Source: Algivirga pacifica (GTDB taxonomy: Bacteria > Bacteroidota > Bacteroidia > Cytophagales > Flammeovirgaceae). From it: a DNA stretch of 64,000 nucleotides. This document shows, in pieces, positions 15,614-25,257 of the stretch (its first letter is position 1; every line of letters begins with the position of its first letter). The stretch spans positions 1-64,000 of the forward strand of contig NZ_BAABJX010000016.1 of assembly GCF_039543525.1 (NCBI RefSeq). The letters are read 5' to 3'. The position numbers and the translations under genes are program-made. The notes below the pieces were generated by a model, which ran no database searches, was not told the DNA's origin, and worked only from the letters and a program-made list of their open reading frames with translations.

Positions 15614-18189
15614 GCCGACAGCAAAGGAATACCGACCCTGATTTCCTTATCAATGCTGCGTTGCTGGCTATAGGCTGGATACCAGGTTCCAATCGACAAG
15701 CCCTTTTTCTCATCATACTTCACCTCCACCACCATCACCGTATCCTGGTAAAGCTTCAGGTAGCGGTAGTTGAACAGCACACCTTTATTATAGGGCTGTA
15801 CCCAAAGCTCATCGGGTTTTGACAGTACCTCAGGGATGAGCGAAAACAGTTGATGCCGTTTTTGTGGCTCCTTGAAATACTTCTTGCTGTCTTTTCCCTT
15901 TGGGTCCATATGTGCTTCAAAGGCTTTTTTGGTCAGCTTGATCACCCTTCCCTGGTAATCCTTGAAAGGCATTTCCTTCATATCCTTACCTTCCTTGAAT
16001 AGGTCAAGGGCATTCTTTTCCGTGACAGCAGTATCCCACGGGATGTTTTTACGCTTCTTTCTCAGGTCAGCATAGGGCTTTAGCCTTAGCGTACTGGCGT
16101 CCACTCCCTTGACACTCTTGGCAATATCCCAGTCCTTCAGATAGCGTTCATTGGCAGAGAACACCTCCTGCTGATCGGCGTAGTTCACATCGAACCTTCC
16201 TTTCTTCAGGCGATCATATTCCTCACTGCCCAGCTCCCGGATAATGTCCGTTCCCTTGGAAACCTTGGGCGGTGTGCCTCCCAGATAGGTGATAATCTCA
16301 CAACGGCAACCCCACCCATTGGGCGGCAAGAACTTGCGCCAACTGGTGTCATCTTTCAGGAAGACCATGCCGTCCAGCTTGGCGTGTTTCTCCCTTACCC
16401 GGTTGTCTCCTACCGTTTGGTATTGTACATAGGGGAATGCTTCCTTTTCCTCCTTCTCAAAGAATTGATGATAGGCGGCGGCATTTTGCCCGACGGCTCT
16501 TGCACGGTTGTACTCGGTACGCAGCCAGTTACGGTTGTACTCCTCCAGAAGATGCTCTGCCTCTGCTTCGAACTGTTGCAAGGTCTTGATCGTGCCATCC
16601 TCATTGACCAAAAGGTTGTTCAATTCCATCAGTGCCGCATTGCTCTTGGCAAAAGAGAAATGAAAGATATTCATCTCCATAGCCGTCAGTTCACGGTGAT
16701 CAATGGCATTATACACGTTCTCTACCGCTGTCAGTCGCTTACTCCAGCCTTCCTGCAGTCCTTCAAAAAGGATACGGGCAAGCTCTGCGCCCATCTGCCA
16801 CACAGGAGCTTCACCACCACCTGCCACCTTATCGATCATCCCTTTCTCCAGGGCTTTCAATAATCGGCTGGTTTGCATGGCTTCAATCTCCCCACAGCAA
16901 GGCGCTGGGTAGTCCGGCTTCTGAATCATGGCTATGATCCCCGGGGACTGAGCAGAAGCGACAGGCTCAGTCCCCTTATTAAAATTTACCGGCTTCCTTC
17001 CCTCAATAGGGATATTAAAGGTGTCGCTAATCCATTCGTCCGGAATATCGTGCGTCTCCAGAAGCTTCTGCACAATCTCCCATTGCTTGTCCTTGCCCAG
17101 CTTCTCTGTATTGTCCCATTGGAAGGTGTAACCCTCCGATAGAATGCCGTGCTGCACCAGTAGCGGTAAAAGCTGGGTATTGATGATTTCCGCTACAAAA
17201 TGCCCATCACTGGCCATGATACGCCCTTGCATGCGTTCATGCACTTCAGACTGGGACTTGCTGGAGCCGTTGTCAGAAAGCATCGTTACGGAGTTAATCG
17301 CCTTGCTGACCTCGGAATTGGCACGGTCCACCATCTTGTCAAAGATGCGGTAAGCGTCTGGCGTATTGCCTCCCTCGATCTTCACCTCTGTACCGAGTGG
17401 GAACACGCCATAGGCAGCACTGCCCATCTCACGCAGCATCTCCTCAATCTGGTCGATCTCCTTTTCATCCTTGCTATTGGTGGTCGCATGGCGAAACGGG
17501 ATACCGAAGATATCGGAGTATTCCGCCCAGGCTTGCAAGCTGTTGCGCTTCCAGATGATATGGGGAGCTACCTTATTGAGGAGTCCCAGTCCATAAGGAG
17601 ACCTGACCTCAATGACCCACGGCTTGTATGCCGATTCGCTGTAATCGATATAGCTCCTGCGATCTTCTGACAGGTAGATACGTTTCTTTCTGCAATCCGT
17701 GTTTTCCCTGGGGATCTCCTGAATGCCGGTAATCATGCCGTCGGCAATGCCTTCAATCTCCAGCACCACATCCCCATCAAAAAGGGTATCGAGCAGCAGC
17801 TTCATAAACTTTCGGATAACAGGGTGTTGCAACAGCTTCGTAGCATCCTCGTCTTTTTGCCCATCCCTGGACAGGTAGAAACGGCGTGAAAGGGTGGACT
17901 CCTGACGCAGCTGCAGCTGGGCATGCAGGTGTGTATCCAACTTGATTTCCTCGTAAAGATGGATCAAGGCGGTGCGGTCGCTTTGCTCAGGATACTCGGC
18001 TTGCTGCAGGGCATCCCGCCACTTGCGGATATCCTTGCGGGAGCGATCCCTGTAACCTTGCTGTAACTTGGCAAGTACCGACTTGTTGTTCTTGCGCTCA
18101 AAGCCATTTTGCCCGCCTGCGGCAATGACCTTGTAATTTCCCTTCTGACGGCTTCTACTCCTTTTGTGGTATGATTTATTGCTTTTCAT
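15604..18189 (-). CDS. Portal (DUF935) – MuF – PBECR-like nuclease fusion
   Basis: This encodes 861 residues. Residues about 40–400 are a DUF935 portal (Mu gp29-like). Residues about 540–632 are a MuF/gp30 minor head domain, marked by YQTVGDNRVREKHAKLDG and PPNGWGCRC (622–630). The C-terminal 120 residues (about 740–861; AFEAH at 757–761, RHQLFSLIPEVLSKPDELWV) look like a phage-borne Barnase/EndoU/ColicinE5-RelE (PBECR) nuclease. Mu has portal and F as separate genes. The fusion could carry a toxin-like RNase into the cell with the head; that role is inferred. A TTTAA pair lies at 18212–18227, upstream of the start. Confidence 0.85.
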   Translation of the reverse strand: MKSNKSYHKRSRSRQKGNYKVIAAGGQNGFERKNNKSVLAKLQQGYRDRSRKDIRKWRDALQQAEYPEQSDRTALIHLYEEIKLDTHLHAQLQLRQESTLSRRFYLSRDGQKDEDATKLLQHPVIRKFMKLLLDTLFDGDVVLEIEGIADGMITGIQEIPRENTDCRKKRIYLSEDRRSYIDYSESAYKPWVIEVRSPYGLGLLNKVAPHIIWKRNSLQAWAEYSDIFGIPFRHATTNSKDEKEIDQIEEMLREMGSAAYGVFPLGTEVKIEGGNTPDAYRIFDKMVDRANSEVSKAINSVTMLSDNGSSKSQSEVHERMQGRIMASDGHFVAEIINTQLLPLLVQHGILSEGYTFQWDNTEKLGKDKQWEIVQKLLETHDIPDEWISDTFNIPIEGRKPVNFNKGTEPVASAQSPGIIAMIQKPDYPAPCCGEIEAMQTSRLLKALEKGMIDKVAGGGEAPVWQMGAELARILFEGLQEGWSKRLTAVENVYNAIDHRELTAMEMNIFHFSFAKSNAALMELNNLLVNEDGTIKTLQQFEAEAEHLLEEYNRNWLRTEYNRARAVGQNAAAYHQFFEKEEKEAFPYVQYQTVGDNRVREKHAKLDGMVFLKDDTSWRKFLPPNGWGCRCEIITYLGGTPPKVSKGTDIIRELGSEEYDRLKKGRFDVNYADQQEVFSANERYLKDWDIAKSVKGVDASTLRLKPYADLRKKRKNIPWDTAVTEKNALDLFKEGKDMKEMPFKDYQGRVIKLTKKAFEAHMDPKGKDSKKYFKEPQKRHQLFSLIPEVLSKPDELWVQPYNKGVLFNYRYLKLYQDTVMVVEVKYDEKKGLSIGTWYPAYSQQRSIDKEIRVGIPLLSAKK

Positions 18190-18237
18190 ATGATCGTCGA
18201 TTCTGAGCGAATTTAAACAGTGTTTAAACAGTGTATC

Positions 18238-18807
18238 TTAATACCTGTGGTCTTCCCGAAGGTGAGAGCCGTACCGAAGGGATATAAACGGGTTTCCTTC
18301 GGTGATCTCCTTCCGGGGAAGGTCTGCCTCGATCTGTCCCTGGGCAACACCGGCAAGCCATTCCATCGCCTCGTCAAAACGCTGCTTTCGATGTGCGGGA
18401 ACATCTCCCATCGCAAAGGCAGAATAGGCGTGGTACAAGGCAATATCAATCGAATACATCACCACCAAGGAATCCCTTGGATCATCCTCTTCCCAGTAGT
18501 CCGTATCCAAGGGTGTTTCACCTGCGGTATCCTGCAGGCAGCGGTATACCTTGTAGGCAGTGTCATCTTCCAGTTCTCCCTTGAAAAAGCAGTAGTCCTC
18601 GGCACTGTAGCTCACCCCATCCTGAAACAGGAATAGTTTCGGGAACACCTTTGCTACATCATACCTTCCCATCAGGTAAGACTTCACCTGGGAAAGTGCC
18701 GCCGATTCACTTTGCAGCATGCGGGTGTCAGAGGTTCCGTGCAGGAAAGTCCTGATCTCGGACTGCAGCTGCATATTGTAGTCGGAAGGAATCAAGTATC
18801 GTATCAT
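18238..18807 (-). CDS. Mu gp36-like head–tail connector (DUF1320)
   Basis: This encodes 189 residues. The start MIRYLIPSDYNMQLQ, the repeated-helix body (ALSQVKSYLMGRYDVAKVF) and the YSIDIALYHAYSAF segment fit DUF1320/gp36 connector proteins. It overlaps the terminase gene by one base and is separated from the portal fusion by a short leader containing a TTTAA pair. Confidence 0.78.
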   Translation of the reverse strand: MIRYLIPSDYNMQLQSEIRTFLHGTSDTRMLQSESAALSQVKSYLMGRYDVAKVFPKLFLFQDGVSYSAEDYCFFKGELEDDTAYKVYRCLQDTAGETPLDTDYWEEDDPRDSLVVMYSIDIALYHAYSAFAMGDVPAHRKQRFDEAMEWLAGVAQGQIEADLPRKEITEGNPFISLRYGSHLREDHRY

Positions 18808-20351
18808 TATATGTCTCGTTTAGGTTTTCTCTTGCCAAGCCTCGGCTTGAAGCGTTGCTTGGCGGTAAATTCATTTAGCTTGGAGATGGCGCCATGGTCT
18901 GCATCGGGCGCATCATCAGGAGCGCCGCTCCCTTCCTCGAAGGCAAGAAGTTGGTCGAGGTCTGCCATATGGTCCGAGGTATCTTTCAACTTTTCAGAGT
19001 AAAAGACGTTCCTGCGTTCCCAGTAAGGAGCAATCGCCTCGATACGGGTAAACTTGTTGTCTTTCCTTCCCTTGTCCGCTACTATTGGGATATAATATCC
19101 CCGATCATCACCCACCTCGTCAAACTCATGGACAAATTCATCCATGGCAAAAAGGCCTTCTATATAATAATGTATGGAAGCACCCTGTAGGTTATGGTCC
19201 TCATATAGATCATACAGCCATTCGGCAGCCTCTTTCCTTGATGCCTGCCGTACAAAACAGTGCAACTGGTGAAGCTGCCTACCGGTCTTTCCCCAAAGCT
19301 TCAAGGCCTTGAAGTCCCCCGACTTCTTGTAGGATAAGTCCCCATAGATCACCAAGGCATCATATTTCCTCAGGGACAAAGGTTTGGTGTATTGTATCCA
19401 TTCCCTTTTAAAGATCTTGCCGTCCTCAATGGGGTTGTTCATATATTCCCCTTGTGCAGCACGATAGCCCAGCTTGGTAAACTTCTCCTTCCAGTACGCC
19501 TTGGTATATTTGGCAGGCCATGTTGGTTCACCATTTTTATCCAGGGCATTGACCCTGAGATGGAAATTGGTGATCTTAAAACCTTCCTCCTTGCAAAGCT
19601 TGATTGTCTGGTCGTGATGCTTGACCATATTGGCAAGAATAGAGTTCTTGTGAATACGGTTGTTTGCCATGACGAAACGCTCACGCCCTTCATCAAAACA
19701 TCCCCACAAGTCCTTTTGTATCCATTCCACAGCTTCCCGTACACGCTTAGGATTTTTACAACGCTCCTTTGTGTCCAGGTCATCGCATACGATGTAGTCA
19801 GGGCGTTGCGATCCATTACGAACACCACGGGGGGATTGCCCCAATCCCAAGGCGTAGAAATGCACACCCGTCGTGGTCATAAAGTTGCCATCAGCCCAAT
19901 CTCCATGCTGATACATCTTACCGTAGTCATTGGCAAAGCGTTGGTTAAACTGCAACTGTGCCTGTATATCGGAAAGAAGCTTCTTGGCTTTGGCTTCATT
20001 TTCACCAATCAGAAGCATGAACTTCAATTCCTTTTTCACCATCAGGAATAAAGGAATTCCCATACACACATGCACCGACTTTGCCGCCCCACGGAACCAC
20101 TCCAGGAGCAATTGTATAACTGGGTACTTGACAAGCAGATTGGCTGCCTTCCTGTGGAAAGGGGCGCAAGGGCTTTTTGCATAGTCCGGGAAATAGTATT
20201 CAAACCATCGGACATAATCTTTTTCCAGCCACTCGATCCGCTTGACCTTCTCCCTTACGGTCTCATTTAAATCTACTGCAGTAGTCTTCTCTACCCGCTC
20301 ACAATGCTCCCTGAATTCCCTTAGGAGCTTCTCATATTGCTTATCCGTCAT
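18807..20351 (-). CDS. Terminase large subunit (Mu gp28-like)
   Basis: This encodes 514 residues. An N-terminal ATPase has Walker A WFRGAAKS (85–92) and Walker B YIVCDDLD (186–193). The C-terminal RNase H-like nuclease starts with Asp338 in VIYGDLSYKKSGD. It packages DNA into proheads by the headful mechanism, cutting host–phage junctions in Mu-like phages. It follows the small subunit at 4 bp. Confidence 0.9.
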   Translation of the reverse strand: MTDKQYEKLLREFREHCERVEKTTAVDLNETVREKVKRIEWLEKDYVRWFEYYFPDYAKSPCAPFHRKAANLLVKYPVIQLLLEWFRGAAKSVHVCMGIPLFLMVKKELKFMLLIGENEAKAKKLLSDIQAQLQFNQRFANDYGKMYQHGDWADGNFMTTTGVHFYALGLGQSPRGVRNGSQRPDYIVCDDLDTKERCKNPKRVREAVEWIQKDLWGCFDEGRERFVMANNRIHKNSILANMVKHHDQTIKLCKEEGFKITNFHLRVNALDKNGEPTWPAKYTKAYWKEKFTKLGYRAAQGEYMNNPIEDGKIFKREWIQYTKPLSLRKYDALVIYGDLSYKKSGDFKALKLWGKTGRQLHQLHCFVRQASRKEAAEWLYDLYEDHNLQGASIHYYIEGLFAMDEFVHEFDEVGDDRGYYIPIVADKGRKDNKFTRIEAIAPYWERRNVFYSEKLKDTSDHMADLDQLLAFEEGSGAPDDAPDADHGAISKLNEFTAKQRFKPRLGKRKPKRDI

Positions 20352-20355
20352 CCTA

Positions 20356-20790
20356 TTATACCTCTAGCTCTGCCTTGTGCTGCACAAACTGCATCTCGTA
20401 CTTGGTGAGCTGTGCCGCAAATTGATTATCGATTTCTATCAGGAAGTGATTGAACTCCTTGAAAACAGATACGACCGTATTGGCCGTGATCTTGTCGCCC
20501 ATCTTTTCCCTGGCACTGACCATCTTGTTGATGGCGTCCGCCTTCTTTGCCAGTGCGCCTGAGTCCGAGTCCTCTTTCATGGAGTCCAGGATCATCTTGT
20601 CCAGGTACTCCTTGATTTTATGGGGTGCAGAAAGCAGGAGCTCACGTCTCTTTTGCCAATCCCCTTCCTTTACCCATCGTTGGATGGTTCGCTCCGTCAC
20701 GCCCATGAACTCGGCAATCTTCTGCGTGCTTTCCCCATCATTGATAAATAGCCTCTCGGCCATCGCCTTCTTTTTCTCACTTGCTGTCAT
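20356..20790 (-). CDS. Terminase small subunit-like HTH protein
   Basis: This encodes 144 residues from the ATG at 20790. A longer frame to 20871 exists but would run through the divergent promoter repeats. Residues 10–45 contain DGESTQKIAEFMGVTERTIQRWVKEGDW, a helix-turn-helix of the terminase small subunit/DUF1804 type, followed by a long helical domain for oligomerisation. It heads the leftward late operon. Confidence 0.78.
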   Translation of the reverse strand: MTASEKKKAMAERLFINDGESTQKIAEFMGVTERTIQRWVKEGDWQKRRELLLSAPHKIKEYLDKMILDSMKEDSDSGALAKKADAINKMVSAREKMGDKITANTVVSVFKEFNHFLIEIDNQFAAQLTKYEMQFVQHKAELEV

Positions 20791-20836
20791 GGTCTTCCTT
20801 TTTTTAGCAATGAGCATAGAAAACCTCATCCCGTTA

Positions 20837-20869
20837 CAAACATGTGACGAGATGGCGCAAACATGTGTC
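20837..20869. promoter_or_regulatory. Two CAAACATGTG boxes 21 bp apart, late control site
   Basis: CAAACATGTGAC (20837–20848) and CAAACATGTGTC (20858–20869) are direct repeats whose start points differ by exactly 21 bp, two helical turns. They sit in the gap between the divergent late operons. This is the ideal place for a Mor/C-type activator dimer; binding is inferred. Confidence 0.5.
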
Positions 20870-20958
20870 AAATTTCTGCAATGTTCTCACCGGTTCGATG
20901 GGATAGGTACTTATTGCCACCATAGCGATTGTCAAAACGAAAACAGAATGAACCAGGA

Positions 20959-22104
20959 ATGAAGATCATAGCAAAAGGGAACGGAGTAGTGAAAGTGAGA
21001 TTCTATGGAGATATCTCTGAGTGGGGAAGAAACAATGCCCGAAGCTTCAATGAGTTCCTGGATCAACTGGCGGAGGAGCATGATGAGATGCATCTGCACC
21101 TGCATTGCAATGGTGGTGACGTAATGGAGGGGTTGGCAATGTTCAATGCGATCCGCAACGTCGATATGAAGGTGATAGCTTATGTGGACGGGATAGTAGC
21201 CAGTATGGCGACCATCGTAATTCTGGCGTGTGACGAGGTGTATATGCCTCGTAACACTTACCAGATGATTCACGAGGCACTCACTTATACAAGAGGCAAC
21301 GCAAAACAAATTAGGAAAACAGCAGACCTGCTCGATAAAATAACAGAGAGCCTGTTTGAGCACTACCTGGAGGTCATCCCTCCAGAGGCCGTGGAGAAGA
21401 TCAAGAAAATGATGGATGGCGAAGACCATTGGCTCACGGCTCAGGAATGTAAAGACCTGGGGATTATCACAGAGGTAATCTCCACATCCTCGAAAGTGCA
21501 ACTGCCGGAAAACCTAGGGACGGCAAACATGAGTATCGATGCTGTATTTGAGAACAGTTTATTACAGGAAGAAGAAGACGAAGAACACACGATGAAAGAC
21601 ACTACGAAGGCAAGTATTTTGGCACTTGGTGTATCGTCTGTCACCGCAACGGATGAAGACCAGATGGTCTCTCAGTTGGTGGCGCACACTTCAGGTCTTC
21701 AGGCAAAGGTGACGGAACTATCCGCCCAGCTTGATGAGATGAAAGAGGCCGTGACAGCACAACGCAAGCAACAGGTCACTGATTTGTTGGAAGCAGCCGT
21801 AAAGGATGGCCGCATCATCGCAGAGCAGAAGCCATTGTATGAAACCCTGGCACAGTCCGATGAAGGTTTCGAGTCAGTGAAGAACATCATTGGCAAGATG
21901 CCGGTAAGGGCAAGCATCACCGATCAGCTGCAAGGCGCAGGAGGTAAGAACTCAGCCCCGGAAGCTGGTGAGGATCGCTCGCAATGGACTTGGGAGGATT
22001 TCCAGGCAAAGGCTCCCGAGGCGCTGGAGGCTATGGAGCAGGAGAACTTTGAGAAGTTTGCAGCCCTGTACGAAAAAGAGTTTGGAACTAAACCCGCTAA
22101 ATAA
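20959..22104 (+). CDS. Prohead protease fused to scaffold (Mu I/Z-like)
   Basis: This encodes 381 residues from the ATG at 20959 (a TTG ten codons upstream is less likely). Residues 1–190 are a ClpP-like serine protease with NGGDVMEG, Ser82 (GIVASMATI) and His105 (YQMIHEAL). Residues about 210–381 are an acidic coiled-coil scaffold. An in-frame ATG at 21592 (MKDTTKASIL) follows an acidic linker and could start a separate scaffold protein, as in Mu I and Z. It heads the rightward late operon. Confidence 0.85.
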   Translation: MKIIAKGNGVVKVRFYGDISEWGRNNARSFNEFLDQLAEEHDEMHLHLHCNGGDVMEGLAMFNAIRNVDMKVIAYVDGIVASMATIVILACDEVYMPRNTYQMIHEALTYTRGNAKQIRKTADLLDKITESLFEHYLEVIPPEAVEKIKKMMDGEDHWLTAQECKDLGIITEVISTSSKVQLPENLGTANMSIDAVFENSLLQEEEDEEHTMKDTTKASILALGVSSVTATDEDQMVSQLVAHTSGLQAKVTELSAQLDEMKEAVTAQRKQQVTDLLEAAVKDGRIIAEQKPLYETLAQSDEGFESVKNIIGKMPVRASITDQLQGAGGKNSAPEAGEDRSQWTWEDFQAKAPEALEAMEQENFEKFAALYEKEFGTKPAK

Positions 22105-22106
22105 GA

Positions 22107-23003
22107 ATGGCAGTACATAAGGAAATTTGGATCAGGGAAGTGGAGAAGGCAATGCGTGCTACTCCTTCTTTCCTTAGTGAAGTGCCGGACCGCTCCGCAC
22201 TGGTTGGCAACAAGGTGATTCACCTTACGGAGCTGGGCGCAGACCCGCAGGTATTGATTGACAATACGGTGTATCCGATTGCAACCAGTACTTCTGCAGA
22301 CACGGACGTAACGATTGTATTGAAGAAGCTGGACACGACCAACACGGAAGTGACAGACGATGAGCTTCACGCCATCTCTTACGACAAGATCCGTGAGAAG
22401 ACGCAGCAGCATGCCGATACCTTGAGTGAGAAGATCGGTGCGTTGGGATTGCATTCCTTGGCGCCTGCAGCCGATGGTGCATTTACGCCAGTAGTGGAAG
22501 CGACTGGAGCGGATGATGGAACGGGTAGAAACCGTTTGACACCGCAGGACCTGGCAACGTTGAAGCTGAAGTGCGACAACATGAAGATCGGTACAATGGG
22601 TCGTATCCTGGTATTGTCTCCTGCCCATGTAAATGACCTGTTGATGGTAGATCAATCCTTCAAGGATCAGTACTACAATCTTCAGACTGGCAGAGTCTTG
22701 AACCTTTGCGGTTTCAAGATCTATGAGTTTGCCGAGCCAGTGTATTACGATGCGGCAAATGCCAAGAAGTCGTTTGGCGCTGTACCAGGGGCAACGGATA
22801 GAATCTCTTCTATCTTCTTCTACGCACCGAAGACCTTGAAAGCGCAGGGCGACGGTCAGGGATCGGCGAAGACGAAGATGTACTTCCGTGATTCCAAGAT
22901 TGATCCTGAGCGCAGAAGTTCAGTGGTAGGTTTCCGTACCTATTTTATGTGTGTACCGAAAACGGGTAAGTATATCGGTGCAATTGTATCACCTCAAGCC
23001 TAA
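22107..23003 (+). CDS. Major capsid protein
   Basis: This encodes 298 residues, with an N-terminal arm, the middle LKLKCDNMKIGTMGRILVLSP, and RVLNLCGFKIYEF followed by FFYAPKTLKAQG and a C-terminal FRTYFMCVPKTGKYI. The layout and its place 2 bp after the protease/scaffold gene fit an HK97-fold Mu T-like capsid subunit. Confidence 0.82.
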   Translation: MAVHKEIWIREVEKAMRATPSFLSEVPDRSALVGNKVIHLTELGADPQVLIDNTVYPIATSTSADTDVTIVLKKLDTTNTEVTDDELHAISYDKIREKTQQHADTLSEKIGALGLHSLAPAADGAFTPVVEATGADDGTGRNRLTPQDLATLKLKCDNMKIGTMGRILVLSPAHVNDLLMVDQSFKDQYYNLQTGRVLNLCGFKIYEFAEPVYYDAANAKKSFGAVPGATDRISSIFFYAPKTLKAQGDGQGSAKTKMYFRDSKIDPERRSSVVGFRTYFMCVPKTGKYIGAIVSPQA

Positions 23004-23010
23004 GCAGTAG

Positions 23011-23247
23011 ATGAGACCAACGAAGAAGCAAAAGGAGCAGGCACAGGATATCATGGAGAAGCACGGCCATGATGCCCTGTACGTGAACAAGAAAGGAGAA
23101 TTCTTTACGTCAAAGAACCTGGCGTTGAACTCCGTGAAAATGGAGGAGCAGCACATTGCCCTGATTGAGAAATCGGAGGCAGTGGCTGACGAGCCAAAGG
23201 AGGAGGCAACGGCAGAGCAGGACGAGAAAAAGGAGGATAAGTCATGA
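23011..23247 (+). CDS. Small capsid-associated hypothetical protein
   Basis: This encodes 78 residues: a short basic N-terminal domain (KHGHDALYVNKKGEFFTSKNLALNSV) and a Glu/Lys-rich disordered tail. The next gene starts inside its stop codon. It could be a head decoration or head–tail protein, but nothing specific is seen. Confidence 0.6.
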   Translation: MRPTKKQKEQAQDIMEKHGHDALYVNKKGEFFTSKNLALNSVKMEEQHIALIEKSEAVADEPKEEATAEQDEKKEDKS

Positions 23248-24500
23248 GCACAAAGGGAGTAATCATAGGTTCAGGCAAAGTGGGAGCTTCTATCCTGGGA
23301 GACTTGGATAGAACCTCTGCCTTGATTGCCCACGGGGTGGCGATTGCGGATAATATCGATTTGCTGCAGACCGTGGAGCTGTATTCCGTCAATGATGCTG
23401 AGGCTTTGGGATTGGATGCAGAGTATGACAGCACCAATGCAGTAAGGGTACATTACCATATCAGGGAATTTTTCCGCTTTGCAGGTGAAGGGACTAAGCT
23501 GTTTTTGATGCTGGTGGATCAATCGGTAAGCCTGTCGGATATGCTGGAGGATGTCTCCAGTCAGTATGCGAAAAAGCTAATCGTGGATGCTGCCGGTGAG
23601 ATTCGCCAGATGGCAGTGGCTTATAATCCTGCTGCAGGCTATGTCTCTACAGCATTGGACGGTCTGGACGATCAGGTGGTAGCAGCGATTGCCAAGGCGC
23701 AAGGACTGGCAGATTGGGCGCAGGCGACTTTCCGCCCTATTAACGTATTGCTGGAAGGGTATTCCTTCAATGGTACGGCAGCAGCGGCAGGAGACCTAAG
23801 AGACCTGACGGACTTGAAGGCTACCCATGTTTCTGTCGTGATCGGTCAGGATTACGACTATGCTGCTACACAGGACAGCATCGGACAAAAGCATGCGGCA
23901 GTGGGTACGGCATTGGGTTGCGTGGCAAAAGTGCCGGTAAACGGGAACATCGCAGAAGTAGAAACCATGAACCTGACGGATGCAACGACAGGCGATTGGC
24001 TTACGGCGGGTGTAAGTTCTCATGTTACTTCTGCCTCTATGGAAGCAGAATGGGACACCCTCGACCTGAAAGGGTACATCTTCCCAATCCGCTATACGGG
24101 ATTGGATGGGGTGCGATGGAATGATGATCATACCTGTACGCCAGTGGAGCAGGATGCACAGGGAAATATCAATGAGCATTCAATCAGCTTGGGGCGTACC
24201 GTCAACAAGGCAAAGCGAGTATTGCGACAGGCACTCTTGCCAAAGGTGAAGAGTACGCAACCTGTCGATCCGAATACCGGAAAGTTGCCAATGACCGTCA
24301 TCAAATACTTTGAGGGTATCGGGGAACAGGCACTGGGTCGCATGGAAGCGAACCAGGAGATTGTGGAGAGCCGCACGGTGGTAGATCCAAACTCTGACCT
24401 GTTGACACCTCCCAAGGAGCTATTGGTAGATTTTGAAGTGGTTCCATTCGGTCACATTGGTGTGATCCGTGGAGCGGTAAATCTTAGGAAAGCACTATGA
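23244..24500 (+). CDS. Tail sheath protein (DUF2586)
   Basis: This encodes 418 residues. N-terminal SGKVGASILGDLDRTSALI and the C-terminal block LPMTVIKYFEGIGEQALGRME ... LLVDFEVVPFGHIGVIRGAVNL match the DUF2586/contractile sheath pattern. It shows that the phage is a myovirus. It overlaps its neighbours by 4 bp on both sides. Confidence 0.85.
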   Translation: MSTKGVIIGSGKVGASILGDLDRTSALIAHGVAIADNIDLLQTVELYSVNDAEALGLDAEYDSTNAVRVHYHIREFFRFAGEGTKLFLMLVDQSVSLSDMLEDVSSQYAKKLIVDAAGEIRQMAVAYNPAAGYVSTALDGLDDQVVAAIAKAQGLADWAQATFRPINVLLEGYSFNGTAAAAGDLRDLTDLKATHVSVVIGQDYDYAATQDSIGQKHAAVGTALGCVAKVPVNGNIAEVETMNLTDATTGDWLTAGVSSHVTSASMEAEWDTLDLKGYIFPIRYTGLDGVRWNDDHTCTPVEQDAQGNINEHSISLGRTVNKAKRVLRQALLPKVKSTQPVDPNTGKLPMTVIKYFEGIGEQALGRMEANQEIVESRTVVDPNSDLLTPPKELLVDFEVVPFGHIGVIRGAVNLRKAL

Positions 24501-24922
24501 GCACAACAGCGAAGATAAACGGTAAGGCGTACGACAGTGCCGATGTGAATGTCAACCTGCTGGGCAAGGACCTCATTGAAATCTCTGAGGTAAGCTACAG
24601 CACGGAGCGAGAGCACCAGTTGAACTATTCATTGGGCAATGACAAGGCGACGTCTTACAGTATGGGCAAGTATAGCCACAGTGCTTCCTTGACATTGTAT
24701 ATGTCGGAAGTGGTGGCGGTAGAGAATGCGATGGGAGGCGACAAGGATCTGACCAAAATCAAGCCTTTCCAGGTAACGGTAACTTATGCCGATGAGTCCG
24801 GCAACGTGATCACGGATAAGTTATGGGTGAAGTTCCAGAGCCAGGGCCGAGAGGTCACAGGCGAGATGGGACTGGCAAAGCAGTTTGATATGTTTGCAAT
24901 TGATATCAAGTATAACGTCTAA
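24497..24922 (+). CDS. Tail tube protein
   Basis: This encodes 141 residues, beta-rich (SASLTLYMSEVVAV, PFQVTVTYADESGN, AIDIKYNV), immediately after the sheath gene. Size and position fit the Mu M-type tail tube. It overlaps the next start by one base. Confidence 0.8.
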   Translation: MSTTAKINGKAYDSADVNVNLLGKDLIEISEVSYSTEREHQLNYSLGNDKATSYSMGKYSHSASLTLYMSEVVAVENAMGGDKDLTKIKPFQVTVTYADESGNVITDKLWVKFQSQGREVTGEMGLAKQFDMFAIDIKYNV

Positions 24923-25257
24923 TGGAAGAGAAGAAAGAAGAAATTTTGATTGCAGGCTCTACGGAGAGCCAGCGCAAGGCATGGAAGGCAAAGCGTGGTA
25001 AGCTATCGGTATTGTCTGTAGAGACCGAAGAAGGGGATGAAAAGGAATACGTTGCTTGCCGTCCAGATCGACATACTCGCTCACAAGTGGAGAAGTATAT
25101 TGACAAGGACCCCATGAAGGCACGAAAGATTATCCTTTCCAATTGCCTGTTGACCGGCAAGGAAGAAGTAACCACGGATGATCAGCTTTTCTACTCGGTA
25201 ACGGATACGCTATTTGAGTTGATGAGCGTCCCCAAGGCGACCCTCTCGCCATTGTAG
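24922..25257 (+). CDS. Tail assembly chaperone, short form
   Basis: This encodes 111 residues in the slot between tube and hub genes normally taken by the gp41/gpG chaperone that binds the tape measure. Near its end, C CCC AAG at 25230–25236 allows a −1 ribosomal slip into an open frame (see the extended product, 24922–25436). This matches the conserved tail chaperone frameshift known in many phages. The tape measure it would serve is on the other strand about 10 kb away. Confidence 0.72.
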   Translation: MEEKKEEILIAGSTESQRKAWKAKRGKLSVLSVETEEGDEKEYVACRPDRHTRSQVEKYIDKDPMKARKIILSNCLLTGKEEVTTDDQLFYSVTDTLFELMSVPKATLSPL

